This document shows, piece by piece, positions 21,662 through 33,083 of a stretch of 64,000 bases of DNA (its first letter is position 1; every line of letters starts with the position of its first letter). The position numbers and the translations under genes are program-made. Source of the stretch: Prillingera fragicola. Its lineage: Eukaryota; Basidiomycota; Tremellomycetes; Trichosporonales; Trichosporonaceae. The stretch covers positions 3,844,001 to 3,908,000 of the forward strand of contig BEDY01000001.1 in NCBI GenBank assembly GCA_002335605.1, written 5' to 3'. The notes under the pieces were generated by a model. It did not search any database and was not told the origin of the DNA. It worked only from the letters and a program-made list of their open reading frames with translations.

Positions 21662-23336
21662 CTACTCGGTCTCGACCTCGAGCACGACCTCCTCGGCATC
21701 CTCTGCCCGCTCAGCGGCGCGTGCAGCCTGAGCCGCCGCCCGCTCCGCCTCGGCCTCGTCGTCGTCGTCGTACACCGGCAAGCCACTGCCAGATCCATAA
21801 GTCGGCGCGTTCATCTCGGGCGCGAGGTCTATGACCGCTCCGCCAACGGTCTCATCCTCGACAATGTCATCCTCGACGATCTCGAGGCCTCCAGGGCCGA
21901 CGACAGCCCACTCGTCCTCCTCAAACTCTTCGTCGTCCTCCTCATCCTCGTCCCACTCTTCGTCATCACCATTAAACGAGATGTCCACAATGCCAGAAGC
22001 GAGAAGGTAGGTCACAAGCGCAATGCCCGCGCCGGCAAACCATGCCCAACGGCCGTACCGGAACTTGCGCTCCATGGCCTTTGCGCGAGCGTCCTCTTCG
22101 GGCGAAACCCCAGCCTCAGGTTTGGGCTTGGGCTTGGAGGTCGAGGGGCCACCGAGCCAGCTGGGGAGATATGACTTGACGTCGTCGACGAGGCTTGCGC
22201 TTGCAGATTCGGTGACGGGATCGGCGAGGCGAGTGATACCCGCCCAGCCGGTGGGGAAGAGCTTCTTCAGCACTCGTTCGTGGTGCTTGACGATCGAGGG
22301 GTAGGTCGAGCGCAGCAAGTCGGCGATGAGCGCGTTGGGCAGCTCGACATCAAGAACAAGCGAGAGGAGGGAGAACAGCGCAATGTCGAGCGACGTGATT
22401 GAGGTACCATAAAAGTACCTGTTCTCGCCCAGCTTACGCGCAATCGGATCAAACGCAGCGCGGGCCTTCTTTGCCAGCGACTCTTCCCCAAACTTGCGCA
22501 TACGCGCAGCTTGCTCCTTGCCAGCGTTCCAGCCCGACCACTCGCGGCGCACCTTGGTGCCGCCAGCGCCGATGATGAATTCGTCCTCCAGGCGCTTACG
22601 GTCCTCTGCCTGCGCGTCGGCTGTCTGTTAGCACTAGAGCAGGAAGGGTCCACTCACTATCCAGCTGTCCGCCAAGGCCCCAGAGACCAACGGCCTCGAG
22701 GCGTGACTTCGTAATACTGCGAATACGCTGTGGAACGTAATGGTTCATCGGAAACGGACATGCTTTGACCTGGGCTGCATGGATGACGGGATAGTTCGGA
22801 GGCAGCGAGTAGAGAGTGTGGTTCTGCTGTCAGTGGGCTGAGCGATGCGGGCAAACTCACGATAAGGTCAAGGACCTGGCCCTCAAGAAATGTCTCCCAT
22901 GATAGTGCGTCGGCGCGGTCCTTGGTGCTGAGCTCAGCGTTGGGGTCGTTCCAGCCGGGCAGCGAAGACAGGTGCGTGGTTGGGAGGGCGAGGTTGTTCA
23001 GAGTGACAAAGGGCTTGCCTGAGGGATTAGCGACGAGCAGCGAGTGAAATGAAAGTGAGGAGGAGGCGCTAGGAATTGTGCAGTGTCACAAGAGAAGCGC
23101 CATACCTCAGACCCAGAGAGATATGCATGGACCAGGGGGGTCGAAGCAAGTTGCGCGAGGGGTCTGGAACTGTGAAAGTGGAGGGACTCACCGTTTGATG
23201 TCCACTGTGCTGTCTGCACACCAGCCTGAATCCCTGATGCACGGAGCGTCGAGAGCAGCCTGATGCTCTCTGCGTCACTTGCAGGAAGCTGCCCGAGTGG
23301 GGGTGTAGTGTGAACGACTACAGCAGGTGTTGTCAT
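21662..23336 (-). CDS. Metaxin/SAM37-type outer mitochondrial membrane import protein, 475 aa
   Basis: Exons 23336-23192, 23018-22861, 22823-22658 and 22620-21662; introns 173, 37, 37 nt; phases agree. A GST-like N-terminus (TLRASGIQAGVQ) leads to PFVTLNNLALPTTHLSSLPG. A GST C-terminal helix set (FYGTSITSLDIALFSLLSLVLD, LPNALIADLLRSTYPSIVKHHERV) follows, as in metaxins. A membrane segment (WAWFAGAGIALVTYLLASGIV, around residue 355) is followed by a very acidic tail. Metaxins are part of the SAM complex that inserts beta-barrel proteins. Divergent from MMM1, with a 259-bp shared promoter. Confidence 0.8.
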
Positions 23337-23595
23337 TGTTTTTAAAGGATGGAGAGCAATGAAGAAAGTCCAGGATGCCCAGGGTGGACCTGAAATGTTC
23401 AAGGTGGTCCCCTGGCTGGCTGTGTGACGTCGTCACCCATCACCCATTGTGCAGTCTCCATCCCGTCGCTCCCTCCATCGCTCTTCATCCCAGCAGCGTT
23501 ACTCTTACAAGAACATATACAAAAGGGAGCACATGCAAGGTAGGGAGCTGTAACTCCCTCTTGCCCCCGCGCACTCGCGACAACCCCCAGCCAGT
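23337..23595. promoter_or_regulatory. Divergent promoter, metaxin and MMM1
   Basis: 259 bp between two divergent genes whose products both act at the mitochondrial outer membrane or ER-mitochondria contact. No clear TATA box. Confidence 0.5.
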
Positions 23596-25569
23596 ATGCG
23601 CTCGCCACCGGCAACCAGCAGTCCAGGAGCCCCAGTCTGTCCACCATGCTCCAGCTGGTCGTTCACCCAGGGCTTTATCGCAGGACAGGCAGTGTTTGTC
23701 ATCACTGGGGCACTCATTGTCTACTATCTATGGTTCACCGCGTGTGCTGTGCCGAGCGTTGAGGAATGGCGTGTCCGGCGCGACGGTCAGCGTAGGAAAG
23801 ACCAGGTGGGTAGCCCTCTCAGCGGAGCTTTCCAACTTGACAGTCGTGCACGCCGCTGACAACACCAGAAGTCCCTCCTGTCAGATGTTCCAGTACCACC
23901 GCTTCCTACGCACAAAGTCCTCGAGGCCGTTGGCTACGACATGGATAGGCACTTGCCAGAGTCGGCTGATTGGGTCAACGTGATCGCTGCGCAGGTGGGT
24001 GGCGTGGCCATTCAGGAGGTGGATCAGTTGGCGTGTGTCCCGCCGCTCGTTCAGCCGTACCACTCTTCACTTGTCGCCGACTAACCGTGCATCACATTGT
24101 ACTGACGCCGTAGCTCATCCAAGGGTATCGCAACGACTTCCTCGCTGGCTCTGGTGAGGAGGGTGCTCGCCGCCAGTTTGAGAAGTGGCTCAACCCGCCT
24201 GGCGTCAAGCTCAGCTGGCTCGTCAGTACCCGCTACTGGAAGGTTGCTGACAGGTCAGGACCGTATCAAGGTCACTGCTCTGAATCTTGGTAACTCGTAC
24301 CCACTGCTGTCAAATGCCAGGATCAGACAGGCCGACGACAAGGGCAACGTAGTGAGTCGCGCACCGTGGCTCTGTCCATAAAAGCTAACGCTTCAGCGCC
24401 TCGAGATCGATCTCGACTATGTCGACTCTGTCTCAATGACAGTGTCTACCCAGTTTGTTGTCAACTTTCCCCGTGCCCGCTTTGCCGTGCTTCCGGTGAC
24501 CGTCGGGGTGCGCCTCGTCTCTGTCGGTGGCACACTTAGCCTCACGCTGCACAACCCCAAGAACGAACCTCAACACATCCACATGTCGCTCCTGCCCGAC
24601 TACCACCTAAACCTCAAGACCTCAAGTCTTCTGGGCAGCGTGGCCAAGATCCAAGGTACTTGAACTGTGTCTTATCAGCACTGACTCGTAGACATTCCAA
24701 AGCTCGAACAAATTCTCGTCACCCGCCTGCGTGCAGTCATCAACGACCGCCTCGTTCTTCCTCGCCACATTACACTCGCTCTCCCCCGTCTCATCCCACA
24801 GCCTGACGTGCCTTCTGTCCCCACGCAGCTGCACACGGAGCTGGACATCCGCACCCTTGCCACAGGCATGCTTGGCCGCGGCATTGGCGCTCTTGGCCAG
24901 AGTCTTGCTGAGCGCGTAGCGTCCCTTGGGTCACCTGTGACGCCGACCGCCGAGGGTGCGGCATCGATTACGGAGGCTGGCGAAGAAGCTGCCTCACCCC
25001 GTGGCCGTATTATGGCTCCACCGCCTGTTCGCTCAGAAACCAACCCCCCTGCGTACGAGGCAGTGAAGACACTGAGCCCCGATCCCGTAGCCCAGAGCGC
25101 ACCCGTAAGCCGCGCAGCAAGCATCAACATTCCCGTCCCCGGTGACCCACCCGTGTCAGATGAGAAAGCTGCCGACCCTACAGGATTTGAGGTGGAACGC
25201 GCCGAGTCTCTGCACGAGTCCGAGGGCTCGAGCTTTGTGGCTGTCGATCACTCTGACGCCATAGAGGTCGCCGACGGCGCCGCAGTCGACGACCAAGCAG
25301 TCATACCCGAGGCCCCAGCCCTCATGCTGGACGCCAACGTGACGGACGAACCGGACTCGGAGGAAGTAAAGGTCTCGGACTGGGTGCCGCCGCCTTCCCC
25401 GCCTCTGGCCAAGGGGGCTGCGAGGCGCATGCCGCCCGTCCTTGCTTCGGAGGGTGAGCAGGTGCGACGCCGGACACTACCGCCTGTCAGCGCTGGGCTG
25501 GAGAAGCCGGTCCAGGCTGTGCCAGCGGGTAGGCGTATGCCGCCCGTGCTTCCCAGGGAGGAGGCATGA
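23596..25569 (+). CDS. MMM1: MMM1, ERMES complex subunit, 557 aa
   Basis: Exons 23596-23805, 23869-23994, 24114-24221, 24259-24351, 24397-24655 and 24692-25569; introns 63, 119, 37, 45, 36 nt; phases agree. A short lumenal N-terminus and the signature FTQGFIAGQ start a single membrane segment (about residues 26-48). The SMP lipid-transfer domain spans about 85-300 (ADWVNVIAAQLIQGYRNDF, KWLNPPGVKLSWLDRIKVTALNLGNSYP, IDLDYVDSVSMTV, RLRAVINDRLVLPRHITLALP). MMM1 is the ER-anchored ERMES subunit. The C-terminal ~250 residues are a disordered Pro/Ala/Glu-rich extension ending in twice-repeated RRMPPVL motifs, longer than in budding yeast. Confidence 0.93.
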
Positions 25570-26028
25570 TTGCCTCCGTCGTGGTGTTTGTGTGTAGATG
25601 TCGTTCCTTCTGTGGAGGACGTGGATCGCGTTAAACTAGTGTGCATAGAGTACAGCCAGGATGTAATCTTTATAATCTATGGGTTCAGAATCTAGAGTCG
25701 ATTTGTGACACAACTGCACGAGTGGAAGCAAGAGTAACTTGGCCGGCCCACTTTTTCTTGGGGGAAACCCACATTATTTGGAGGAGCTAATTGCCGTGGT
25801 GTATTATTATGGCAGTGCACAAAGCCAAGCAACTGGTGTAAATGTGTAACCGACTACGTAAAGCGTGTACAGCCGTCTGGGGACAGCGTGTTGCTAGTAA
25901 AGGCTCGCCCAGATTTATACCATCCGATGTCGGGCCGACCTTTGCCCCCATACACAGAGTACAAAATACACAGAAGCGATACAGGAATTATACGGTACGC
26001 ACAGGCCCACACGGTGGGCCATCTCTCT
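25570..26028. other. Intergenic between convergent genes
   Basis: 3' regions of MMM1 and the unknown minus-strand gene; relatively AT-rich around 25660-25840. No gene seen. Confidence 0.55.
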
Positions 26029-27205
26029 CTACACTCGTGTCTGCCCCTTGAGCCGTGACAGCAGACCCTTGAGCCCTCCCTTTGTGTGAACAGCTTCAAC
26101 ATCTTTGCCTGCGCTCTCCTCCCCAGCGCGCGTCGAGTTCGTAGCAGCACTAGCGTGGGTGTCAGATGAGCCTGAAGTTGACCTCGCGCCCTCCTGCGAC
26201 CCAGCAGTCGAGGTGCTGGGCATTGCCCGAGCTTTGACGACATCTGTCGGCGACCAAGCCTCACGAGGCTCCCCCCACATGGCCAGCTCCTCCTTTTTCC
26301 ACGGCACAAACCCCGGGGGAGCGACCCAGTCCGCGGGCGGGGATACAGGACGGCCATCAGTGTTCAGCCAGCCTAAGAGCTCGGGCCCACTGTCATCGTC
26401 GTCGTCGGTGCCCGGAAACGCAAACATGTAGCACAAGTGCTTGCTGTTCTTGGCCTGGTCCGCCGCCATAGCAAAGTACCGCTCAATGTATCCCTTGGGA
26501 ATGATTGAGCTTCGGCGTGCGTCGAGGTCAAAGCACTGTTCCGAGTCATTGCCATGCCAGAAGTGGTCCATGGCGTTTTGGACGAATGTTGTGATGCTTT
26601 CTTCGTTGGCCTTGTTGAACCCGGCAATGAGGTCACGGATGGGAGGCACAGAACGTTGAGATGCCTGTTGCAGTGTGAGCAGGAAGGTCCAAGGCCATGG
26701 TCAACTCACCAAGTTCATGACAAAATAAATCAGGTCTCGAATCCATCGACGCCAGTTCGCGATGGTGGAACAAATCTTGTCCGTCGCGCACGCAACACGA
26801 CGGGCGTGGCGGTTGCTGGGTGTGTCAAGATGAGTGACATTTTAAAAGTTGGTAGAGTCGCCCATGCTGTCACTCGTGGCAACGACGGCCAAGGACCACC
26901 AGCGTTTCCAGCTCCCCCAGACCGTAGGCCGCAAGATACTGTAGCCATGGCTATGGAAGAGTAGCCATCTCTGAAAATACTCACAGCTCATAGACCTTGT
27001 CCAGCACGGCCAAAGTGTAGTCCTCCAGGGCAAGGGTTGATGCGTGATGGGGGGTTGCGACAGCAGCACGGGACACGGCAAGGCTGCCTTGGCGGGCAGC
27101 ATACATCATCATCTGGATGTTGGTGCGAGTAATATCCTGTGACGTGACTACGATGCCTTGAGTCCAGGTCGTACGAGGAAATGTCATGGGAGGCAAGGGA
27201 GGCAT
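26029..27205 (-). CDS. Unknown conserved-looking protein, 320 aa
   Basis: Exons 27205-26985, 26815-26710 and 26664-26029; introns 169 and 45 nt; phases agree. The start may be 27187 instead. A short basic middle segment (NRHARRVACATDKICSTIANWRRW) leads to a hydrophobic stretch (IRDLIYFVMNL). A region with VQNAMDHFWHGND and AADQAKNSKHLCYMFAFPG, an acidic patch (five Asp), WLNTDGRPVSPPADWVAPPGF, a disordered Ser/Thr part and a basic C-terminal helix (GLKGLLSRLKG) follow. I recognise no family. The exon logic is good, so it is a real gene. Confidence 0.65.
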
Positions 27206-27809
27206 GATGCTTTGCGAAGAGGCAAGAAGAGGTGACAGCATATAGTTGTTGTTGAAACAGCAGTCGTAGGTAGTGAGACCGGCCAAAGTTGATTACCCCA
27301 GGGACACCAACGCGTTCAGCGTCAGCACTGACACGGCTCATCGGACCTTCATCGCCATTGAAGCGAACACCGCAACTCCTTGGTGAGAGTATCCACGGGC
27401 TCCGGAAGCGTTAAGCTTGATGGGCTGGGCATGCGACTCCTGTCTCCCCCTTTAGTCTCTAGATTCTCAACCTTCAAAACAAGAGTGAGATCTCAATCTT
27501 TTCCGTCACTGACCTGACCCAGTTGTACATACTCGTTGTCTATCGAGTGGGTGGCAATTCTGTGGCAAAGTTCATTGAGTAGCAGAAGTACTGCTCGAGA
27601 ATGCATCAACCACGTCAACAATCGCTTAAAAGGACGGCAAGCCAACACTCGCACCAGCTTCGCGGCCCACGGACAGTATACATTACCACACAGCGCGTGT
27701 CAACGAGGCCACCAGCCGCCCCGAGCCCGACCACGCTTCTCGTCAAGTAAACGTACATGTACATCACCAATCACCTGCTTCCTTCCCTTCCTCCAGGTTT
27801 TCACACTGA
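27206..27809. other. Intergenic, no supported gene
   Basis: Promoter side of the unknown gene and 3' side of mini Cys member F. Short frames on the plus strand show no domain. Confidence 0.5.
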
Positions 27810-28053
27810 TTACTCTGATCCACTAACATACGGCGCCCCGTCCCCCCACCGATAACATGCCCCGCAGTAGAAACACCACACGAACCCATTGGAGTCCGAC
27901 TGCAGCAAGCACCCGCCTGTGTGCTGTCAGCGCTGTAAACGTTGGCTACTGACCTCCACGATTTAGCGCCCATTGACGGTTGATGGCACTGCGGTCGCCG
28001 TCACATTTGAGATGAGCGTTGTAAGCCCCGATGACCATGCGGTCGGTCGGCAT
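27810..28053 (-). CDS. Mini Cys protein family, member F, 68 aa
   Basis: Exons 28053-27954 and 27916-27810, intron 37 nt (GTCAGT donor, GCTGAC branch, ACAG), phase 1 as in all members. Contains MVIGAYNAHLKC and GCLLQSDSNGFVWCFYCGACY; Cys at 17, 36, 48, 51, plus one at 54. It lies about 8.4 kb from the array on the same strand, 574 bp from the second copy of tRNA-Gly(GCC). The C-terminal tail (GDGAPYVSGSE) is acidic, unlike the basic tails of A and B. Confidence 0.7.
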
Positions 28054-28627
28054 TGTTGGTCTGATGGGTTGGGTGGCGACTTGCGTGTTGCAGTAGTGTT
28101 GATTCTCGACCGTTGCATGGGTTCTCACACACCTAATCACTGTCAGGTTCTTATACAATGCTCTCCAAGTACGCACGGTGATGGTGCGAGTGAACACGCA
28201 CACCACAGCGGGCCATCAGTGCACGGCCCAGACCATCAGATTGCCGGGTAATTGATTGTCTGTTGACAGTGCCGCCACGGACACATCGCTCCATCCTTCT
28301 GGGCCCGATACTCGAGTCGCGCTACGCATGTCACTGGTGGACAGTATCACTTGCAAGGTTGTGTATTGTGCCGGAAGAGGACACTGAATGCTGTCATTCG
28401 CCACATTGGCACCCAGCCGACAATGTCGATCACCCTCTCCTCCCCTCTGTCCTTCGACAGACCTCCAACTCCTGTGGATACCTCTTCGCCACCCCCCGAC
28501 CTCGTGCATGCCGCCCAGCCCTCATCCCAGGCCAGTATCACCTGATCTCAGCCCAGAATCAACCTAGGCGCCACTCACATCCCCCCTGCCACACCCGCCC
28601 ACACCTCACCGTCGACAAACATCAGCC
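28054..28627. other. Intergenic; possible relic of a seventh mini Cys gene
   Basis: On the minus strand, RLGANVANDSIQC (around 28390-28430) and LPGNLMVWAVH (ending at 28216) resemble parts of exons 1 and 2 of the mini Cys family, but with no conserved GC or CxxC and no clean gene. Otherwise nothing seen. Confidence 0.25.
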
Positions 28628-28698
28628 ACACCGTTGGTGAAACGGTATCATGCGTCGTTGCCATCGACGCGGCAAGGGTTCGACTCCCTTACGGTGTA
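28628..28698 (+). tRNA. tRNA-Gly(GCC), copy 2
   Basis: Same 71-nt sequence as 16817-16887 but on the plus strand: acceptor ACACCGT/ACGGTGT, loop TTGCCAT, T arm AAGGG-TTCGACT-CCCTT. A five-T terminator is at 28730-28734. Confidence 0.95.
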
Positions 28699-29024
28699 GA
28701 GCGCGCGGCATCTGCTGCGAGTGATATCCTTTTTGGAGTCTGCAAGAGGTCTGGTGCGAGCGGTGCGGGGTCAGGGAACACTTCTCCGCGCGCCGTTGGG
28801 TCCCTCTGCGCTCTCCGTCACGGCCGGACCACCTATGGGGGTTGTTGCGTCTGGTGTGAGATGGGTGAGCAATGAGTGTGCTGGTGCTAGCAGAAAGTAC
28901 ATGCATCAAAATCTATGGTATACGGGCCCTCGGTCCCTTTTCGTAACAGAGTAGCTATCCCGGAGCTCTCCTCTCTATCTCCCTGCAACGAGCTGCAGCA
29001 CGCCGCACGGTGCGAGGTTGCCGC
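28699..29024. other. Intergenic
   Basis: Between tRNA-Gly and the 3' end of the deoxyhypusine hydroxylase gene; only the Pol III terminator recognised. Confidence 0.5.
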
Positions 29025-30432
29025 TTAGGCGACGATACCCTTTGCGACGGCCGCGGCCGCACTCCTCTCCATACCAGTGACGTGTCCCTTGTCCACAACA
29101 GCGTCCATGGGCTGGAACTGGTCGGGGCTGTTCTCGTACTCCCACATGTCGATGGCGACCTGGCAGCTTTCGCGGACGACAACGGGGGCGTCCATCTTGA
29201 CGGCCCACTCGCGGAGGATGGCCAGCACGCCGCCCTCGGGGAGGGGCTCGTCGGCGGGGTCCGCGTCGGCGTCGGCGCCGTCGGACGCGATGCCGCCCAG
29301 GGCCTCGGCGGCCTCGTGCCGGACCATGTCCTCCTCGACGGGGTCGCGTAGGACGCGCAGGAGGGAGGGGATGGAGTGGGGCGACGAGAGCTGGCCGAAG
29401 ATGTAGGCAATCTCGTGGCTGCGTGTGTCAGCTTTGGTCATGCGGGTAGTGGTGCGGCGTGTGCGGCAGTGTGGGAACCCCCAGCCAGCTCACACGCCTG
29501 CAGCGCTTGGCGCGTACTCACCGGAAGAGAGCTGACGAGTCACCAAAGCCCTCGGCAAGCGCGCGGACAGCGTCGCGGCTCGCACCTCCGTAGTCGCGGA
29601 GAGCGAACATGGCGCGGTAGCGCTCGAAGAGGGGGAGCTTGGTGTTGAGGAGAGCCTCGCGGAGGGCGGGCACAGGTTCGCGGGCAGACGAGGGGGCGGG
29701 GTCGATGGTGGGGAAGTCGGGGCTGGGATGTTAGTGACGGCATCGATGTGGGTGGGGAGCGATGCGCGGGCGAAACGTCTCGCCTAGCCTGGACGCATGA
29801 CGCGGCTCACACGCGGTGAGACGACGTCACATCGCCCTGCAACTCGCACTCACTTGGCCTTGCGCGCCTTGCCCTCCTCGGTGTGGTCGTAGACAATCTT
29901 GTCGACGGCAATCTCGCAGGTCTCACGGACCTCACGCGCGGGGTCGTCGAGGTACTTGCGCAGCACGGGGAGCGACGACTCGCTCGAGATAGCACCGAGG
30001 GCCTCGGCAGCCTCGTGACGGACCATGGCGCAGTGCTTTCCAGCCGGGTTGATGAGAACCTCCTCGAGAATCGGCACGGCGGTGAGCGAGTGCAGCTGGC
30101 CGAGGACGTAGGCAAGCTCGTGCTTCAGAAGAGGGGAGGGGTCCTCCAGGCCTGGGACGTTAGCATAGGTCGCGTGCTGGGTGAGTGCAGGCGGCGGCTG
30201 CTGGAGAAAAAAAAAAGGTGCGCCAACCGCCGCTGATCTTAGCAGGTCGGCCGACCCGCCCGGCGTCTTTACACGTACCTTCTGCGATAATCTGGATGAC
30301 CTCGTCGCCGCCGACAGCCTTGAGCATGAACAAGGAGCGGAAACGCTCGTGGAGCTGTACGTTGCCCGAGGTGTTGAGGAGAGTGGCACGGAGGCCTGCG
30401 AGCTGCTCTGGGGTGACCTGAACTGCAGTCAT
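29025..30432 (-). CDS. LIA1: Deoxyhypusine hydroxylase, 348 aa
   Basis: Exons 30432-30279, 30151-29854, 29722-29522 and 29418-29025; introns 127, 131, 103 nt; phases agree. HEAT-like repeats are arranged in two symmetric halves, each carrying two His-Glu metal ligands: [10 protein letters not shown] and RHEAAEALG in the first half, [10 protein letters not shown] and [10 protein letters not shown] in the second. These four HE motifs hold the di-iron centre that hydroxylates deoxyhypusine on eIF5A. The insertion between halves (about residues 150-165) is short. Divergent from SelO. Confidence 0.95.
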
Positions 30433-30708
30433 TGTGCTGTGATTCGAGTAGCAAGAGGTGGAAAGAGAGAAAGGGACCCTGGCTCGTAATCTGATAACCT
30501 GTTGCCAGAAAAAGTTGAAAAGTGACACCACCGTGGGAGACTTGGCACAGAGTTGTAATTCCATTAGAAAAATGTCAATAGCAGCGGGATCAATATTCCT
30601 AATCCGATTAGCCCTGCCTGCTTCTGATGGGAAATGCTTCCGTTCCAAGGGTGACTTGCCCCGACGTCGCTCACTCAGCATCTCCACAATCTCTACGTTA
30701 GCCATCTC
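30433..30708. promoter_or_regulatory. Divergent promoter, DOHH and SelO
   Basis: 276 bp between divergent starts; AT-richer than the flanking exons, no TATA box stands out. Confidence 0.5.
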
Positions 30709-32952
30709 ATGGCATACAGGCTACTACAGCGCGCAGCCTACTCTACGACATCCAAAATGAGTACACAAAAACTCCCAATCTACCGCCTCCCACTGCCAAA
30801 AACTACCCTCCAGGGAACACTCCCACGCATCAAGCTCGATGACGCTCCATCCGCACAGCGCAGGTCGACGGCTTTCCCCGGAACAGAGCGCGGAGTATGG
30901 GCACGCACGACCCCAATGTGGTCTGAATGGCCCATCCGTATCACCAAGCAGGAAGCTCTCGAGCTCGGCTGCGACGTCGACAAGGGACAGCAGCTCGACA
31001 TCGAGGACGTCCTGCGCAGGTGGGACGCCGGTGGCGAGGGCAGCCCAGTGGAAGATGGTCCGACTGGAAGTAATCTCAAGCTCCGCACATCACCATACAG
31101 GCTGAAGCTTGAGGCTGCTCTTCTCGGCGTGAGTGATGAGGCTCGTGCCGCCATCCTTCCGCAGCTCGACATTGGTGACGCACTCGACCTTGAGGCAAGC
31201 TACGAAACCGGCCCAGTGGCGGACAAGGCCTCACCGGCCCGCGCGGCCCTCGTGGATGTTCTCTCAGGCCGCAAGATGCTCGAATCCGAGGACGACAGCT
31301 ACGGCCCCTGGAGCACTCGCTACTGCGGCCACCAGTTTGCGCAGTGGGCAGGCCAGCTCGGTGACGGCCGTGCGACGTCGCTCATCGAGACCGCAAGCGA
31401 GGAAGCCGGTCGCCAGGAGATCCAAGTTAAGGGCGCGGGACGCACGCCGTTCTCGCGCTCTGCTGACGGTCTCGCCGTACTCCGTTCGGGAGTGCGCGAG
31501 TATCTGGGCTGCGAGGCTATCGCTGCCCTGGGCATCCCCACCACGCGTGCTCTCGCCATTCTCACTGCCCCTGTGGTCGTCATCCGCGAGAACGGCCCCG
31601 AGCCCGCCTCGGTTGTTGCTCGTGTTGCGCCCAGCTTTATCCGCATTGGTCACTTTGAGGCCCAGAACCCAGGGGAGGACGCGCGCAGTGTGCACCACGT
31701 CTTTCTCGGCGGCGGGTGGAAGGACATGCAGGACGAGAAGAAGGACAAGAACGACGCCCTCGGCGGCGAGGGCAACCTCGAGACGTTGAGGGACCTTACT
31801 GCTTGGGTCAAGAACGATATTATGGGCATGGAGAGTGCTTCTACCGTCGAGTGGTTCAAGGAGGTCGCGAAGCGGAATGCCGAGACAGCCGCCATGTGGC
31901 AGGTGTACGGGTTCATGCACGGCGTGCTGAACACGGACAACATTTCAATCCTGGGTCTCACGATCGACTATGGACCTTATGCGTTCATGGACGTCTGGGA
32001 CCCGCAGCACATCTGCAGTGAGTATCCCAACTACCAAGGTTAGGTTCAACTAACACCGCAGACCACTCGGACCCCGGAGGCCTGTACAACTACAAGAACC
32101 AGCCCCAGCGTGTGCTCTATGCACTCGACTCGCTCCTCTCATCTCTCCTCCCACTGATGGGCTACGAGGCAGAGAAGTCTGCCTCAGCGACCCCCGGCTG
32201 GAGTCACGGCGCGACCCGAGACGATGTGCGGCGCTGGGAAGCCCTCGCCCTCGAGCAGGTAAAGGACTGGAACGACACGTACGTCGAGCAAGTTGTCGCC
32301 AAGGAGCAAGAGGGCTGGGCCAAGCGCTTCGGCCTGCGCACAGTAAAGGACGACGACGACCGGGAAATCTTCAAGGGATACCTCTCAATGCTGTCGACTG
32401 CCTCTGCCGACTTTGGCGCGTCCTTCCGCTTCCTCTGTGGGTTTGACCACGCGCAGGGCAGCGACACGGCCTACCTCCGGGCGTACGCGACGCAGTTAAT
32501 CCAGCACACGACGCAGGGTCTCCAGATCGACTCGATCTCGCGCGCCGAAGAGGCCGTCGTGGCCTGGCTCAAGGTGTATGCCGCCCGTGTCGATGATCCC
32601 GAGGAGACAGCCGCGTGGGCCCAAGACGGCGGCGCCGAGGGAAGGGAAAAGGCAATGAAGGCCGTCAACCCCCGCTTCGTGCTCCGCCAGTGGGTGCTGG
32701 AAGAAGTCATCAAGACGATGGAGGAACAAGTCAAGGCCGGCAACATGCCGGGCGCGCGGAAAGCGCTCGCGCGCGTTCTGGACGTGAGTACCATCCCCCC
32801 AGGCGTGGCTGACCGACCAGATGTCGTTGCACCCCTTTGAAGCTTATGGCGAGGACACGTGCGAGACCGATACCGAGGGCACGGAGCGCGCGCGGCTGTG
32901 TGGCCTCGGACCAAAGGGCATGGTTGGCTTCCAGTGTAGTTGTAGCAGCTAG
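30709..32952 (+). CDS. SelO-type protein AMPylase (pseudokinase), 720 aa
   Basis: Exons 30709-32017, 32062-32784 and 32822-32952; introns 44 and 37 nt; phases agree. The N-terminus (MAYRLLQRAAYSTTSK) looks like a mitochondrial presequence. SelO signatures: PWSTRYCGHQFAQWAGQLGD, KGAGRTPFSRSADG at about 243, LRSGVREYLGCEAIAALGIP, the metal-binding NTDNISILGLTIDYGPYAFMD at about 407, and a C-terminal CSCSS with Cys where animals have selenocysteine. SelO transfers AMP to mitochondrial proteins in the redox stress response. A second ATG at codon 17 (after the presequence) could give a cytosolic form. Confidence 0.95.
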
Positions 32953-33083
32953 CGCGGCGGCGTGAGGGGGCAGGGAGATGCATAGACGTTCGGAAGCGGT
33001 GCCGGGTGTCAGTGGACGGTCCTCGTGTCACAGATGGACACACATGTACGACTTCTTCATCATCTGCTATCTATTGTTTAAAG

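Noticed and set aside
31133..31920. Overlapping plus- and minus-strand frames of ~218 codons
   Set aside because: Both lie inside the SelO coding exon in other frames; low complexity Ser/Arg/Ala composition.
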